This document shows, one piece after another, positions 22,275-34,093 of a stretch of DNA of 64,000 nucleotides. The DNA lies in the NCBI GenBank assembly GCA_019137255.1, contig WPDH01000135.1, forward strand, positions 124,001 through 188,000, given 5' to 3'. Below the pieces are notes generated by a model. The model was not told the DNA's origin. It did no database searches and worked only from the letters and a program-made list of their open reading frames with translations. How positions within the stretch are numbered: the first letter of the stretch is position 1; each line of letters opens with the position of its first letter. The translations under genes and the position numbers were made by a program. Source of the stretch: Corinectria fuckeliana. Its lineage: Eukaryota > Ascomycota > Sordariomycetes > Hypocreales > Nectriaceae.

Positions 22275-23660
22275 GCCATGCCAGGTGAGCTTCCTCTCTC
22301 CAGCAGTTAGGACCGTATCTCAGTCGGAGAAAACTCCAACGCCGGCACCCTACCATCAAACTCGTTTGTAATTGCTTCGATTGTTTTGTTGTCGAGTGTC
22401 GGCTACTTGAAGATCATAGGGAATAGTTGTGGGATCACATCTTTGTCGGCATTGGGAAGCTTGACCTTCTTGTCGGCGCGACCGGCGCGTATGAGTGCAT
22501 CGTCTAGACGTTCGATGTGATTTGTCGTCATGATGATAACTCGGCCCTCGTGTGATGACATTCAGTCGAGAGAATTAAGTAGACCCAACAAAGACACTCC
22601 TCGTTTGGCTTGGCTTTTCGTAGCAGGGTCTGAATCAGGCTGGCTAGCTGCTTGCGTTTCGACTTGTCAATCTTCTAACACATGAACCGCTTCAATATCT
22701 TCTAAGACAACACATTGCGCCGGGATCTCGGCAAATAAGGAGCTCAGTGTATCAGCGTCGAAAGGATATAGATATCTAAGTAAAAATCACCTAAGATTTA
22801 AATACTAAAATTAGACTTCCCGGTCCCAGAAGATCTATACAGAAGGTAACCCTATGAGTAAGGAATCTCCCAGTCTAAATACTACTTATGAGTATTAGGG
22901 TTGAGGAAGCTCTTTATATCCTCTAATAGGCTATTCTTAACTTTCTTATTTAAAATAACAGTTTTAGGTGGCTTAATATCTCTAGTTAATATTATCTTCT
23001 CATATCTATACCAGTTCTTAAAGAAAGAGGTTTTCTTCTTAATTAGCCTTAGATAATTATGCCAACACTTACTTAAAAGTTCCTTAAGTATTTTTAGAGA
23101 CCTGCTAAAGCATAACACTGAGATTCCCTCTTCTTTACGATACCCGACGTCTTTTAGAGAGGACTGAACGCAGATCAGTTAGTTCTTGTAAAAGGAATAG
23201 CAGCTCCTATCCTATGGTGAATATCTAATCGGTTTCTTGTTGGTGCTGTGCGATTCGGGATTTATTCCTCTGCGTCTGACTTGAGTGAACGAGGAACAAA
23301 CTTCTTGAGCGAATGCTTGAGCGGCTACCTAGGTGACGAGCATGTTATATGCCTTGTTGGAGCTCTAGACTTGGATACTTGCAGCTACTAGCCGTTAGGA
23401 TAATTCATAGACTGGCCATGGTAACAAACTCAGATGGGTCTCTGTGTGTCCTCTTAAGTAACCGTAGACATGGTTGGCTAGGAATAAAATATCCCAAAGA
23501 TGCAAAGCACTTAATCATGGTGGTTCAAATTGCCGTTGAAGAGTTGCTCGTTCGCAGCAGAGATGCCGGTGACACCGGGAATGAAGAAGTCTAGGATGGA
23601 GGCTGGGGTGGGTTGGATGAAGTGAACCGGTGGAGAGGCAGCATGGTTGAATGTAGCCAT
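22275..23660 (-). pseudogene. BCS1-like AAA-ATPase pseudogene
   Basis: The minus strand reads through as a BCS1-type mitochondrial AAA protein broken by stops. Blocks in order: a putative N-terminus at 23660 (ILDFFIPGVTGISAANEQLF); NKAYNMLVT*VAAQAFAQEV; KEEGISVLCFSRSLKILKELL; TRDIKPPKTVILNKKVKNSL; Walker A SGTGKSNFSI; AEIPAQCVVLEDIEAVHV (Walker B); HEGRVIIMTTNHIERLDDAL and IRAGRADKKVKLPNADKDV (sensor and arginine-finger region); EFDGRVPALEFSPTEIRS. Stops mostly replace Gln, Trp or Gly codons (TAG, TAA, TGA), and 22780-23150 is strongly AT-rich, both fitting C-to-T decay of RIP type. Not translated as a working protein. Confidence 0.8.
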
Positions 23661-25228
23661 GATGGAGGTGATTAATAGCAGCAAGAGATATAAATAGTAA
23701 GATTGAAGTTGCAGGTTGGTTGTGAAAATAAGATATCTAGAGTGAGCAGCCCGTACGTTTATACTTTTCAACGGACCAGCTTCGGATACACACCATGCTG
23801 AGCAGACAATATTCATTGGTTACCCCGTTACCCTTATGAGCTAATATATGTCAACTAAACCCGAGACTGCTGTGCATCCAGCCGAGCTCGATCGCCCCGA
23901 CAAGGAGGCGCGGCGGACTGCTACGCAACCCCGCATCATGAATGTTCATAGCGTGCACATACGCTGGCAACTATTTTCAAAGAACATCGATGATTCTAAT
24001 AGGGATTCAGACGATCACCGGTCCGTGGCTTCTGTGCCCCCCGCATCAGACCTGACGGCTACAAGCTACATATCTAGACCACCGGTGAAGCCATCGACTT
24101 CATACGTGGCTATGGACGGGAAGACTATACTCCACGGTGAAGATGTTGGATGGTCCACAGGTGCAACCATCTGCAGCAAAGCGCGGTCACGGCAAGACGC
24201 TCTGCAAGAACCTTCAACCTACAAACCATAAAATGTAGTTCGCTCTCCTATCTTATCGTAGTCTACCTCTAATATAATTAAGTCTCGGCTAGAATTGCAT
24301 CACACGAGGCCGCGTGTATTGCAATAATGTCCTATTGGATGATCTCGCCCGTTTACCATGCGACTCATGATAAACTTCGTGGGGATGTGCTGTCCTGCAA
24401 GCCATCAGCAGTAATAATGTTGTTGGTCCTATGGCGTTAGATCTTTCAGTAATAGACCAGCCCTTAAAGTGATTTTCTTTATCGCCCAATACAAATATGG
24501 CTAAGAGCTGAATGATACATTTGGCGTAGACACTCGTACTTTCCGCTTCATATTTCCCCCTTGTGGCATCCGGGTCGTCATTCTACGAGCCACCAGCACT
24601 GTTAATGCTGCTGATGTTATGATCAAACTTGGTCTCAGACGGTGAATGCCGACCCATTATGCATTTCTCAACTGAAAATAGGAAGACTTGATTGCTTATG
24701 TTTCCCTGATACTAGGAAGACCGCGCGACCCTCATCCAGCCTCATCTTAGAGGTGCCCAAGTGCCCAAGCCCAGCGCCAGTGGTAGTGGCCTGATTTGTG
24801 ATCAGCTGGAAGCAAATCATGGATTCTTCGGTACACAATTAATATAGAATCTAGCTCTCCTTTCACCAGGCAACGGATCATTATTTCTTCGGACCTTGCG
24901 CCTATGTTTGACGTCATTCTTGAAGACTCGAAAGGCATTATTGCGATGCTGGCAGAGTAGAGGTCTAGCACAATGGTACACTACAACTTCACTACGTACA
25001 GTAGTGCGAATTGAGGTTTTGCAACTAGCTCCTCATCATCGTATTGCCTTTCCCTCACCCTTAGGCCCTTGCTCTCATCATATCACTTCCCGGTTAAGCT
25101 AATTTCTTGTTCAAGGATGTCACCAGTGGTATAGAAACACTTTTTGCCATGATCACCCAGGAGCTTCTTCCATAGCTACTGAGCGTCAAGGAACAGCAGA
25201 TGGCTCGTATGCTTCTGTTTCGGGCTGC
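23661..25228. other. Intergenic stretch with one unconvincing small ORF
   Basis: A 127-codon frame on the plus strand (23848-24231) is hydrophilic, Ser/Asp/Arg-rich and of no known family; it could be a lineage-specific small gene or chance. The rest, AT-rich from 24240 on, holds nothing I can name. Confidence 0.35.
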
Positions 25229-26104
25229 TCAGGCTTGCTTGGGGGGAACATTGGCCGGAGTAGGAGTGTTGAGAAACTCGACCTTGTCAGTAACAGCAGA
25301 GTAGGAAGGCAGGCTGGTCACAGTCTCGAACCAGCGGGTAATGTGCGGGTTCTCCTCACGAAACTTCTTGTCGAATAAGAACTGAAAGCCTCGAGATAAA
25401 ACGCCGGCGGTAAATAGATCAGCAATGGAAAGCGTCTCGCCCACAAGGAAGGCATGATCCGTAAGTTGCTCCTCGATGATCTCAACGGCCTGGAGAGTGG
25501 CCTTGGCTGAGTCGTCGACAGACTTTTTATTGTAGGGTATAGCGCCACGGAGCGGCCTGTACCAGCCAGCGAGTGAAGGGATAATCTCGGAGTTGGCTAA
25601 AGACAGCCACTTCAAGATGGAAGCGTAGCTAATCATGATTTAGCAAGTCAATGTGGTAAGTCCCACCAGGGAAAACTTACTCCTGCTTACTTTTCCCCAA
25701 GAGGGAGGTTTTGTCGTTCTGAGCGGTAACTATGACATGAAATCAGTATCCAATTGGGCAATCTATGTTTTGATATAGATTGATGGAAAGAACATAACGC
25801 AACACACAGTGAAGTATATTCTACTTACAATATACAATGATAGCAATGCACTCAGACAGAGCAAAACCATCTTCACCGACAAAGGTGGGGATCTTGCCCA
25901 GCTTATTGGCTTTGAGGTGCTCGGCGGTCGGATTGGCTAAGTCGACGCCAACGAAGTTCAGATCCAGACCGATCTCTTTCGCAACGGCCAATATACCCGT
26001 AGTACGGACATTGTTCTCCAGTAGGTCAGCCTGACGCTAATTTGCAAGAAGAATAACACATAGATGGGATTTACTTTGACAGCATAGAGTGTTCCAAAGG
26101 CCAT
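25229..26104 (-). CDS. Glutathione S-transferase of the eEF1B-gamma type (no eEF1G C-domain)
   Basis: Thioredoxin-fold plus all-helical GST, likely cytosolic. Exons: 26075-26104, about 25829-26015, 25681-25729 and 25229-25628; the three 3' exons join in phase (IVY|FTAQNDKTSLLGKSKQ|DYASILKW) and the total is 221 residues. Features are MAFGTLYAVK at the start, NKLGKIPTFVG with the cis-Pro, DGFALSECIAI, and the C-domain GETLSIADLFTAGVLSRGF. The family match is to the GST half of elongation factor 1B-gamma, but the large EF1G C-terminal domain is absent, so this is a free-standing GST as found in detoxification or secondary metabolism. The first intron is ambiguous: a canonical TTAG acceptor leaves a 38-nt intron and 7 extra residues, while a GAG acceptor (59 nt, branch CTGAC) fits the family length better. 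Confidence 0.85.
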
Positions 26105-27927
26105 CTTGATTAGACGCAGTGGAAAAAAAAATTTCAACAAAGTCAGGGCGATCGCTGGGAGAGTGGATGGGGCTGGATCAATCGATGAGAGAATACTTGT
26201 CAAACCTTTCGGGCGGAGTGTGGTTACTCTATTACTATATACCCGCCTAAGCAAAGCCGTGGTAGCCCAAGTGGAGGATAGAACCAGACCCCCACTCATG
26301 TCCTGCAACAGATGCCATTTGCGACTGGGATTGGGGTGGTAGGTATCTACGCACCCTCATGTCTTATCTTAGATCTTCTTCTGGTAAGGATGTGGTTGAT
26401 CCCCGATTGGGTGTCAGATAAAATATGAAGGGGGGTGCAATGAATGAAAGTTTTCTCCAGAGCGGAAAGAGGTGTATGTGTGTGTGTGTGTGTGTGTGTT
26501 ACGTTGATTTAGGGAAGACGTAATAAAGAAGGATAATCACGCGAAGCCTGACCTAGGGAATTTAGGCTCAGAAGTGCATCGTAGCCAAAGTAGAATATGT
26601 ATGGTTCTCCCCTGACTATCTAGGTAGTTGTGGCAAATCCAATTATAGCTTTAATACTCTAGCACTTTATCTCTCAAAGGACAATTCTCTCTCTCTATCG
26701 CTCCTATGAGACGAAAGATAAGAAAGTAACCTAAACCAATTATATTTACATGTGATTATGCAAGGAGCTTAAAGCTATCTTCATGGCCCATATGTTTTCC
26801 CTTCTCTCGTAAAAGGTCCTACTTTTGAATGTGTAACGTTGTAGCGACGAGATTAGAGTCTCAGTATATTTCTCATGCTTTATCAAGTATTAAAGTTCTC
26901 GGCATGTGTCTCCTGCATTATCAAAATCAATATACTGCAGAGCCCAACAATTCCCGTTAGCTAGAAAGATGTGACACCATGCAAGACTGCATAGCGGCAC
27001 AATATGCCGGTTCGTATTAGCAATGAAACTCCGTCGTAGCATTGGCGCTTAGCATGGGGCGATTAGCTATCTTGTTACAGAAATGACTGGATATTTGTTG
27101 TTTTGATACTATGTGATGTGATTCGTACCCTAGTCAGACGGCAGTTGATAGATATTCGCCATATGTTTGATTCTTTGCGTATCAAAGTATCAAAGATACA
27201 AGCATGTCGAATATAGCAGCTTTGTGACGGAAACCTGGAAGCTACTTTAGCTGCTTAGCAAATAGAGTCAAGAATATACAAACGCCCTGTTCCAACATTT
27301 CCTCTCCTAATCTAATCTCCTAATCTAATATGGAGCAACCCCTGACGGCTTTTACGTTACTCACAGTTGTGCCTTCTCCTACTATCGCTTGGCTGCCACT
27401 CAAACGTACACACATTAAGTCCACGGACATGCAGCATACAAGTGGAGTGAGGCTGCATGCAAGACTCAACCTAGAACTATTACAAATCAGTACATAAGTG
27501 AAATCCACTCCACGGCATATACATCTTAGGTCCAGGGTCGTGCAACGTGGGTGGGGTGCGCAAGGAATTATGCGGCGTCAACATCGATGCAACCATCCTA
27601 GATAGGCATCTGACGGACCGGATATCAGAAGCCGCGGCGTCGAAATGCCGAGATGGGTGGGCCAGTTCTACGTCCATTGCTTCCAAGAGCAGAGAAACTC
27701 GGAATAGAGACACGATAACGATTTTCAGAATGTTGTTTTACGTTGCTAGCATTTTGCCTGGCTTCTTTGGACATGGGAGAAGCGCAACGGGGTATAAGAG
27801 CTACGGCGCACTGCCTGTTGTCGGGTATGATCCCCAAAGACATCCTCAGCTTTCTTGAACACAATCAAGGCATCCCTTTCTTTTTTCTTTCCACCTCCAA
27901 CTCAGTTGGACTTTGAAACTCAGCAAG
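26105..27927. other. Intergenic stretch
   Basis: About 1.8 kb, AT-rich in the middle, with a GT microsatellite at 26477-26499. The last 350 bp are more GC-rich and would hold the promoter of the phosphotransferase gene. No gene recognised. Confidence 0.5.
26477..26499. repeat. (TG)n microsatellite
   Basis: About 11.5 uninterrupted TG units, extended on the left by one interrupted GTGTA. Confidence 0.95.
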
Positions 27928-29427
27928 ATGTTTGCCATTATCCACACTACCAGTCAAGAATCGCTCGACCATGCCTTGTGCGACACTTTGTTGTTGTACG
28001 GCCTGAAGCTCATTATTGTATGGAATCAAGATCTGGGTCCCCTCCAACTCTCCGACGCCAAAGGGACCGACACCGAGGTCATCTTCATCAATGGCCCTCG
28101 ACCTCTACGTAACTCAACGATTCGGAGGATGACCCTCAACTCTGCCCGCCTACCGTCCGCTTTCGCCGTCTGGGATGGACCTGACAAGAAGGACCTGGTG
28201 GCCGCACGTCTTTCACTGGACACCTTCAATCAGTGGTTGCCCCAGGAACGAGGAGACATCAAGCAGGCCTGCAAGAAGCTTACAGAGAACGATTCCCTCA
28301 AGTCCTTTGACCTCGAAGAGTTCTCCGGTTCAGGCGCCATCCGTGTTGGCGGTTCATTCGCCGGCTCTGGTGTCGCGCGGTATTATGGCAAGTCTGCCAA
28401 AGGGCGGGGGGCCCAGAAGCTGCGTGACGAGATGCGCATGTACAAGTCGTTGCCGGAGAACCTTCGCAACTATTATCCTAAGCTGCTATTCAGCATCGAG
28501 GACGATCAAGGCACTACATCTCTCGGAACCCACTATGAGGACCATCCAAACCTGCGGGACCTGCTCCTCAACATGAAAGTCTCCGCCAATGAAGCTACAA
28601 GCATTCTGCAGAAAGTGCTGAATTTCGAGTACGTTGAAGTGGATTTGGGCCACAGACAGCCTGTCCCCGCCAACTACGTCGAAGATTGTCACTTCCATCG
28701 CGTTTGGGAGCGCATCGCTATTTCCGCCGAGCTGGACCCTGATTTCGTTCCCTTCATCGAAGCTCCTTGGCTCCAGGTCAACGGCAAGCGCCTACCGAAC
28801 ATCCCAGCCATGCTGTGGCGCCTGGAGCAGGACCACGAAGCAACCAAGCGGCTCCAGCCCGAGGGAGTTTCCCCTTTCATCCACGGCGACCTTCATCTCG
28901 AGAACATCCTTTGCGATATCAAACAGAACCGCTTCTGGCTGGTTGATCCTCGCGGATATCCAGTCTGTGACATCTTCTACGACCTTGGAAAATTGGCCCA
29001 CAGCTATCACAGCTGCTATGACATGATTCACGAAGGACGCCACGTGGCGGATTTCTCCATTGGCGATGGAATAGCCACGATTAACTACAAATTCATCTCG
29101 AAACACCTCCTGGATGTGTATTCCCAGTTGGATACGCAGATGACGGCCTACATTCATGAGTTGCTTCAATCTCATGGCGAAGCCAAAGACGTGGATTTGC
29201 GCATCCGCTTCAACGAGGCCATGCATTTCTGCTCAATGATGCCATTCCACATCAACTCCAAGTCGAACCCCTCCATTTCGCATCCCATCTACGCCGTTGG
29301 TGCAGGGCTGCTTGCCGAGGTATTGGAGAAGCTCGGCATAGACTTGGAGAGTTGCGTCGATATGCAGGATGCCGGGCTAGCGAGACTGGCTGATATGAGC
29401 AAGAAGCAGTGGCGGTTTGCGGGATGA
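27928..29427 (+). CDS. Choline-kinase/aminoglycoside-phosphotransferase (APH)-like protein
   Basis: Kinase-fold small-molecule phosphotransferase, intronless, 499 residues from the ATG at 27928. The catalytic loop IHGDLHLENIL (about H319, D321, N326) and the Mg-binding VDPRG (about D340) that replaces DFG are intact, and DIFYDLGKLAHS follows as in APH/ChoK proteins. The N-lobe is likely at about 130-230 (GGSFAGSGVARYYGK may be a glycine-rich loop). The first 120 residues do not belong to the kinase fold and I do not recognise them; they contain the run TEVIFINGPRPLRNSTIRRM. Absence of introns over 1.5 kb contrasts with most neighbours and would fit horizontal gain or retroposition, without proving it. 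The substrate is unknown. Confidence 0.75.
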   Translation: MFAIIHTTSQESLDHALCDTLLLYGLKLIIVWNQDLGPLQLSDAKGTDTEVIFINGPRPLRNSTIRRMTLNSARLPSAFAVWDGPDKKDLVAARLSLDTFNQWLPQERGDIKQACKKLTENDSLKSFDLEEFSGSGAIRVGGSFAGSGVARYYGKSAKGRGAQKLRDEMRMYKSLPENLRNYYPKLLFSIEDDQGTTSLGTHYEDHPNLRDLLLNMKVSANEATSILQKVLNFEYVEVDLGHRQPVPANYVEDCHFHRVWERIAISAELDPDFVPFIEAPWLQVNGKRLPNIPAMLWRLEQDHEATKRLQPEGVSPFIHGDLHLENILCDIKQNRFWLVDPRGYPVCDIFYDLGKLAHSYHSCYDMIHEGRHVADFSIGDGIATINYKFISKHLLDVYSQLDTQMTAYIHELLQSHGEAKDVDLRIRFNEAMHFCSMMPFHINSKSNPSISHPIYAVGAGLLAEVLEKLGIDLESCVDMQDAGLARLADMSKKQWRFAG

Positions 29428-32051
29428 GATCTCATTGGATCTCTGGCCCTAATCGGAGCTGGCCTGTTGCGCAGAGTGCGTCTGTTCAAGGCAAATACGC
29501 CCATGAACACTTCTTTCTTTCTTGGCAAAATACACAGTCCTTACATGTAGCCTTCAATTAGTTTTTCTATAGAAGTTTCTGAAATTCGATCCTCGATCCC
29601 AACGTTCTTGATTAAGTTTTCAAGTCCCCTCAGCAAGAATCTGACGGCCGTGATTTCACAAGATCTTTCCCAAGCTCAAAGTAGAAATAACACTCTAGTT
29701 CTCAAAACTAGCGGGACTGCAGCTTGGTAACCCGATCACAATCTCCCACATAAGCAGGTGAGTACTGCGTGCGGGTAGAGTGTAACGCTGCAACCCCCTA
29801 CGGATTCTAGCCGAATATCCGGGCTGAAGATGAACGCGTTCGGGGTGGGGGGAGTCCAGGATCCTTGCTGTACGCGTTGCATAATTGTAACATACTGACA
29901 CAAAGCTCATGCTTATCACTATAGTCAGAAAAAACGGCTATGCAAACTCATTGCTTGGCGTGCTCGCCCGTTAGCGCCCATAACATTTTGCTTAATTACG
30001 ACGCTTGAAAATCGTTACTATCCAGTCGAAATCTCCAGTAGAGGCCACAAGGATCTCAATGCTATTATAGCGAATGAGTGATTGCATTATCTACGAGAGT
30101 CGATGACTTTTTTATCGGCACCAGATACCTTATTTACAAACAATTCAGTAAGTCTAAAAGGTACTCAGTACATGTATCAACGCGTTAATTTTATCAGCCA
30201 GGTATGGTGCACTAACCTTTGAGGCTCTCGTGGATCCTCGTCTATCTAGGGTAGATCATTATCTTCGGGCCGACCCGTCGGGTCTAACCTCTTCCAGCAT
30301 CGTCTCGGTGCAAGATCGTCTAGGGTGGAGGTTTTGTTAACTAGTGTGGGATTATCAATGCATACACGTGAAGTTAGTTACAGTTTCTAAGTTATCTGGT
30401 CTCCCAGAGTTATGTTCTCTGCCAAGAGACTTATCAGAGAGGTGCTTGTTACAGTCGGGGCTCTATCTGCTGCAGCGCTTAGTGCTGAACCGGCATACAA
30501 CATTGATGCCTCGGGATGTATGTCTCTGTAAGGAGCAATTTCTTTATCTTTTGCAAGGGTGAAAGATGCAAGACATCACGCGAATAGTAACGGTCATCTT
30601 AACCGCGTGGCCTCATGGTGCTATAAGTCGTATCGGCTGTAAGCTTCTGTTATCAATAGAAAGAAAAAGTCAGGCCCTCCACTATGTAGTCTCAAAGTCT
30701 AATAGAGTGATTGAGTGACCCTTGCCAATGTTGCTCTGTATGGTGATATGAAACTTTGGCCTGAAATATCCTGGCTGCCGTGTAGCTATCACACTACTTC
30801 GGCCCGTCCTCGCCTATCGTGTCGTGAATGCACTAGAGAAGGTAATAACACTCACACACTACTATAAGCTCAGAATAGACTCGGGTTATTGCCTATCTAT
30901 GATTATCAGGAGTCCGCCGCTTACATCTATGTGACTAGATAAGAGACGTAGCTAGCAAAGTAGCTGTTATCTAATGATGCCTGGTAGGATCAATGCTTGT
31001 CAAGTCTGATATCTATGACCCAGTGGTTGGTCTTGCTATCGAATCAATTCTTCTTGCTGCATCTTAGGCTATCAGACTGGACTTGAAGGATGCATTGAGC
31101 TACGAACCAGAAACTGCATCACTATCTGCAGGTGTGTGAGTGGGAGTCACATCTGCCTTGGCATAGCGCTTCTGCCGAATCGCATCTGCAAGGCTGTTAT
31201 CAACTTGGAGCCTGCAAGGCTAAACTTAACACTTATCATCATCGATCAGCAAAGATCCACACAACGGCATCAGCAAACGTTGCATTTCTTAAAGTAGTGT
31301 ATAAGATTCGTAACCATAATCTCGCCGGCATTCGGTTCCTATCCCTTGACGACACGCATCGTACCCACTGTATGCGCACCAAGGCAGGGGTTACCGGCAT
31401 CCTGGCCCGGGGAGGTTCCGGTCGGCAAGGCGGATACCCTAATCGCAAACTACTGCACGTGTGACGTGACCTCCGATCACAATAGCGGCTCTCAGTTGCT
31501 AGCTTCAAGGACGGTACAACACTTGGATGGAAATGCTGGATGGCTTATCACAGAACAATGCCAGGTTATCAAATGCCGAATGTATCCGATGCAACCTCGA
31601 GTGGTGTTCTCGTCTTCAGTAGGTGTCAAGTAGTAGTTTTCTCTTCACGGGATCCACTGGAGAAACGAAGCGCGTTGCTGTTCGGGCCGAATCGGTTCAG
31701 AAGTCGAGGGCATTTCTCATGTTTCATTCCGGTCACGACACAGCTGCCGCGTGTACTTTCTTACTCCGAGGTGACGTCTTGCTCGCTCGCTCGCGTCATT
31801 CCATGCACTTTTCTCGTCAGTAGTTGCATGAAAGCGATACATCATATGAAAGGCAAATATAGAACATTTCTCGGCGCTAGCTTGGGATCGTCCCAAGTGT
31901 CCCCCTTTCCCGAGACATAGTTTGCTGGGGTCGGATACCCGGCAGCGGCTACCCTAGCTCCACAGGCCATTAAGACCCTTCAATACCCCTCAATATACTC
32001 GGATATTGGATTGCAGATGACGAGAACCACGCATTGCAAAGACAGCAAGGC
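29428..32051. other. Long gene-free stretch
   Basis: About 2.6 kb with only short chance frames on both strands. No transposon ends, tRNA or family-like peptide was recognised. The last 100 bp would be the 5' leader of the MAT2B-like gene. Confidence 0.5.
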
Positions 32052-33122
32052 ATGCCTAACAAAACCGTTCTCGTCACTGGTGCTACAGGCCTACTTGGCC
32101 GACAGGTCGTTCAGGCTTTCGAGAAAGCCGGCTGGACCGTCAAGCGCACCGGCTACTCAAGAGCCGACGGCAAGTCAGTTTTCAAGGTTGACCTTGGAAG
32201 CGCAGCTGAGATTGAGGATGTCTTGGCCACAGTCCAGTCAGTCTTTGCCAGGAAACACCATTGTGTCTGAGAGGAGTCGCCTGGTGCTAATTTGAATCAG
32301 ACCTCAGGCATTGATCCATTGTGCAGCTAATCGATTTCCCGACAACTTCGATAAGGATCCCGAGGGTGCCCGCAAGCTGAACGTGGTTGCCTCAAAGACT
32401 TTAGCAAGTCTTTGCGCAGGTCGAGGTATTTTCCTGATTTATCTTTCGACCGACTACGTCTTTCCTGGCAAACCTGGTGACGCACCATACGAAACAGATG
32501 CACAGCCCGCACCAACCAACTTGTACGGACAAACAAAGTTGGACGGGGAGCATGCTGTCGTCGAAGAGTTTAAGAAGGCCGGAAGGTCGGGTTGGGGCGT
32601 TGTGCTGAGAGTCCCGATATTATACGGTGATGCAGAAACCCCCTCTGAGAGCGCAGTCAATGTGCTCACAGATTCTGTTCGGGAATCCCAGGAGGGGGCC
32701 AAGATCACTGTAGACCATTGGGCTTTGCGCTATCCGACTAATACCGAGGATGTTGCACGAGTTTGTCACGGTAAACTAAACCTCAACTGGCGGGTACAGT
32801 GTCTGTATTGTCTAACAATGCCACAGAAATCACATCCAAGTACTTGGAAGCTGGAGACCGTTCCTTTTTGCCCCAAATCTTACACTTCACCTCGGAGGAC
32901 AAGTTCACCAAGTATGAAATCTGCCAAGTTTTTGGCGAGATCATGGGCCTCTCTACCACGGCTATTGAACCCAATACTGAGGGAAACGACCCCCGCGCTA
33001 GCGTCCAAAGACCATACGACTGCCACCTGAGCACCAGAGCTTTGAAAGAGCTTGATGTTGATGTCTCGACGCAGGATTTTGTGGATTGGTGGAGGCGGTC
33101 CGTTGGAGCTCATGGGAAATAG
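32052..33122 (+). CDS. RmlD/MAT2B-like NAD(P)-dependent reductase (extended SDR)
   Basis: Rossmann-fold protein of the dTDP-4-dehydrorhamnose reductase family; fungal members are usually annotated as the regulatory beta subunit of methionine adenosyltransferase. Exons 32052-32236, 32301-32770 and 32827-33122 (introns 64 and 56 nt) keep phase and give 316 residues. The nucleotide-binding TGATGLLGRQV is at about 9-19; QALIHCAANRFPD and YLSTDYVFPG carry conserved strand ends; the catalytic YGQTK (YxxxK) is intact. LRVPILYG and the C-terminal helix LDVDVSTQDFVDWW are family-typical. Whether it is an enzyme or a MAT regulator is not visible. Confidence 0.87.
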
Positions 33123-34093
33123 TTGCAATGTATTGTATTCGGAAATGCCTTTTTCTCGCGTCATGTTTGCGTGACTGCCCAAGCCCGTCGGGTCCCTAAG
33201 CCTGTGCAGAGTAAGGTCAAAGCGGAATAAAGACGGGAGCCGCTTCGTATCAGGACCCCTCAACTGTGAGATGCCCATGCATCAATTCTATCCATTAGGA
33301 TTTCCATTGTATCCACGTGGAGACTGTAATGGCAACCCAAAAGTGTTGGAATCTGATGTAACATGGGCTGCATTATCAAGCCGGGGGGGCAATGTAAGCG
33401 GGCTTGGAGGGATTCATCACATCTTATCTTACCACGGCATAATCTAGCCGCTATACATTGATTCGGTTGCCGGTGATGATATGCAAGAGCAAAGCTTAGC
33501 CATATCAGCCACTTGTGACGATGATGCAATTTGGCTACACTCGGCGATTTCTTATCTTTCTTTCTTTCCTTTTGGACGAGAATGTAACGCAGGGGTCCGT
33601 CCCTAAGTGAGATGGTGATCTGTACGCTTTAGTGGATCCCCTACTGTATTTGCGGTGTCAAATACCGGTGAGCAATTGTTACTACAGCGAGCGCATCATA
33701 CCGGCCACGTAGTTCTCGGTCAGTGGGTGAGTCTATACCTAAAGTTTGACCTCGCAAACTTCCCGACGTTTGCAATGGAGCATCCTTGGTCTGCAATGGT
33801 GATCCGATTGGTTTGAAGTATGCACGTCGCCCATCTAACCCTTCCTGGACGCTCGGTAGAGACCGCACCTAAATTGGTCGAAAATCTAACCCTTTCTAGC
33901 CCTGCTCTAGATTCGGTTCGTTCGGGGTGAACTTGTCAGCAACTTATATCAAGTTGTTCATAAGAGCAATGTTGAGCCTGGCTTCACTTTCGTTCCCTTT
34001 AGTCACAAACGTGTTTTCTGAGCCTAAGACGAAGAAGACAGAGGAGCGAAAGCAATCCCTCGACGTCTTAACAAGTATTTCTGTCGATTTCCC
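33123..34093. other. Intergenic stretch
   Basis: About 970 bp with no gene; holds the 3' flank of the reductase gene and the promoter of the sugar transporter. Confidence 0.5.

Noticed and set aside
23848..24231. 127-codon hydrophilic ORF as a gene
   Set aside because: No homology, no intron or expression cue, and it lies in degraded sequence next to the BCS1 pseudogene; kept only as a remark.
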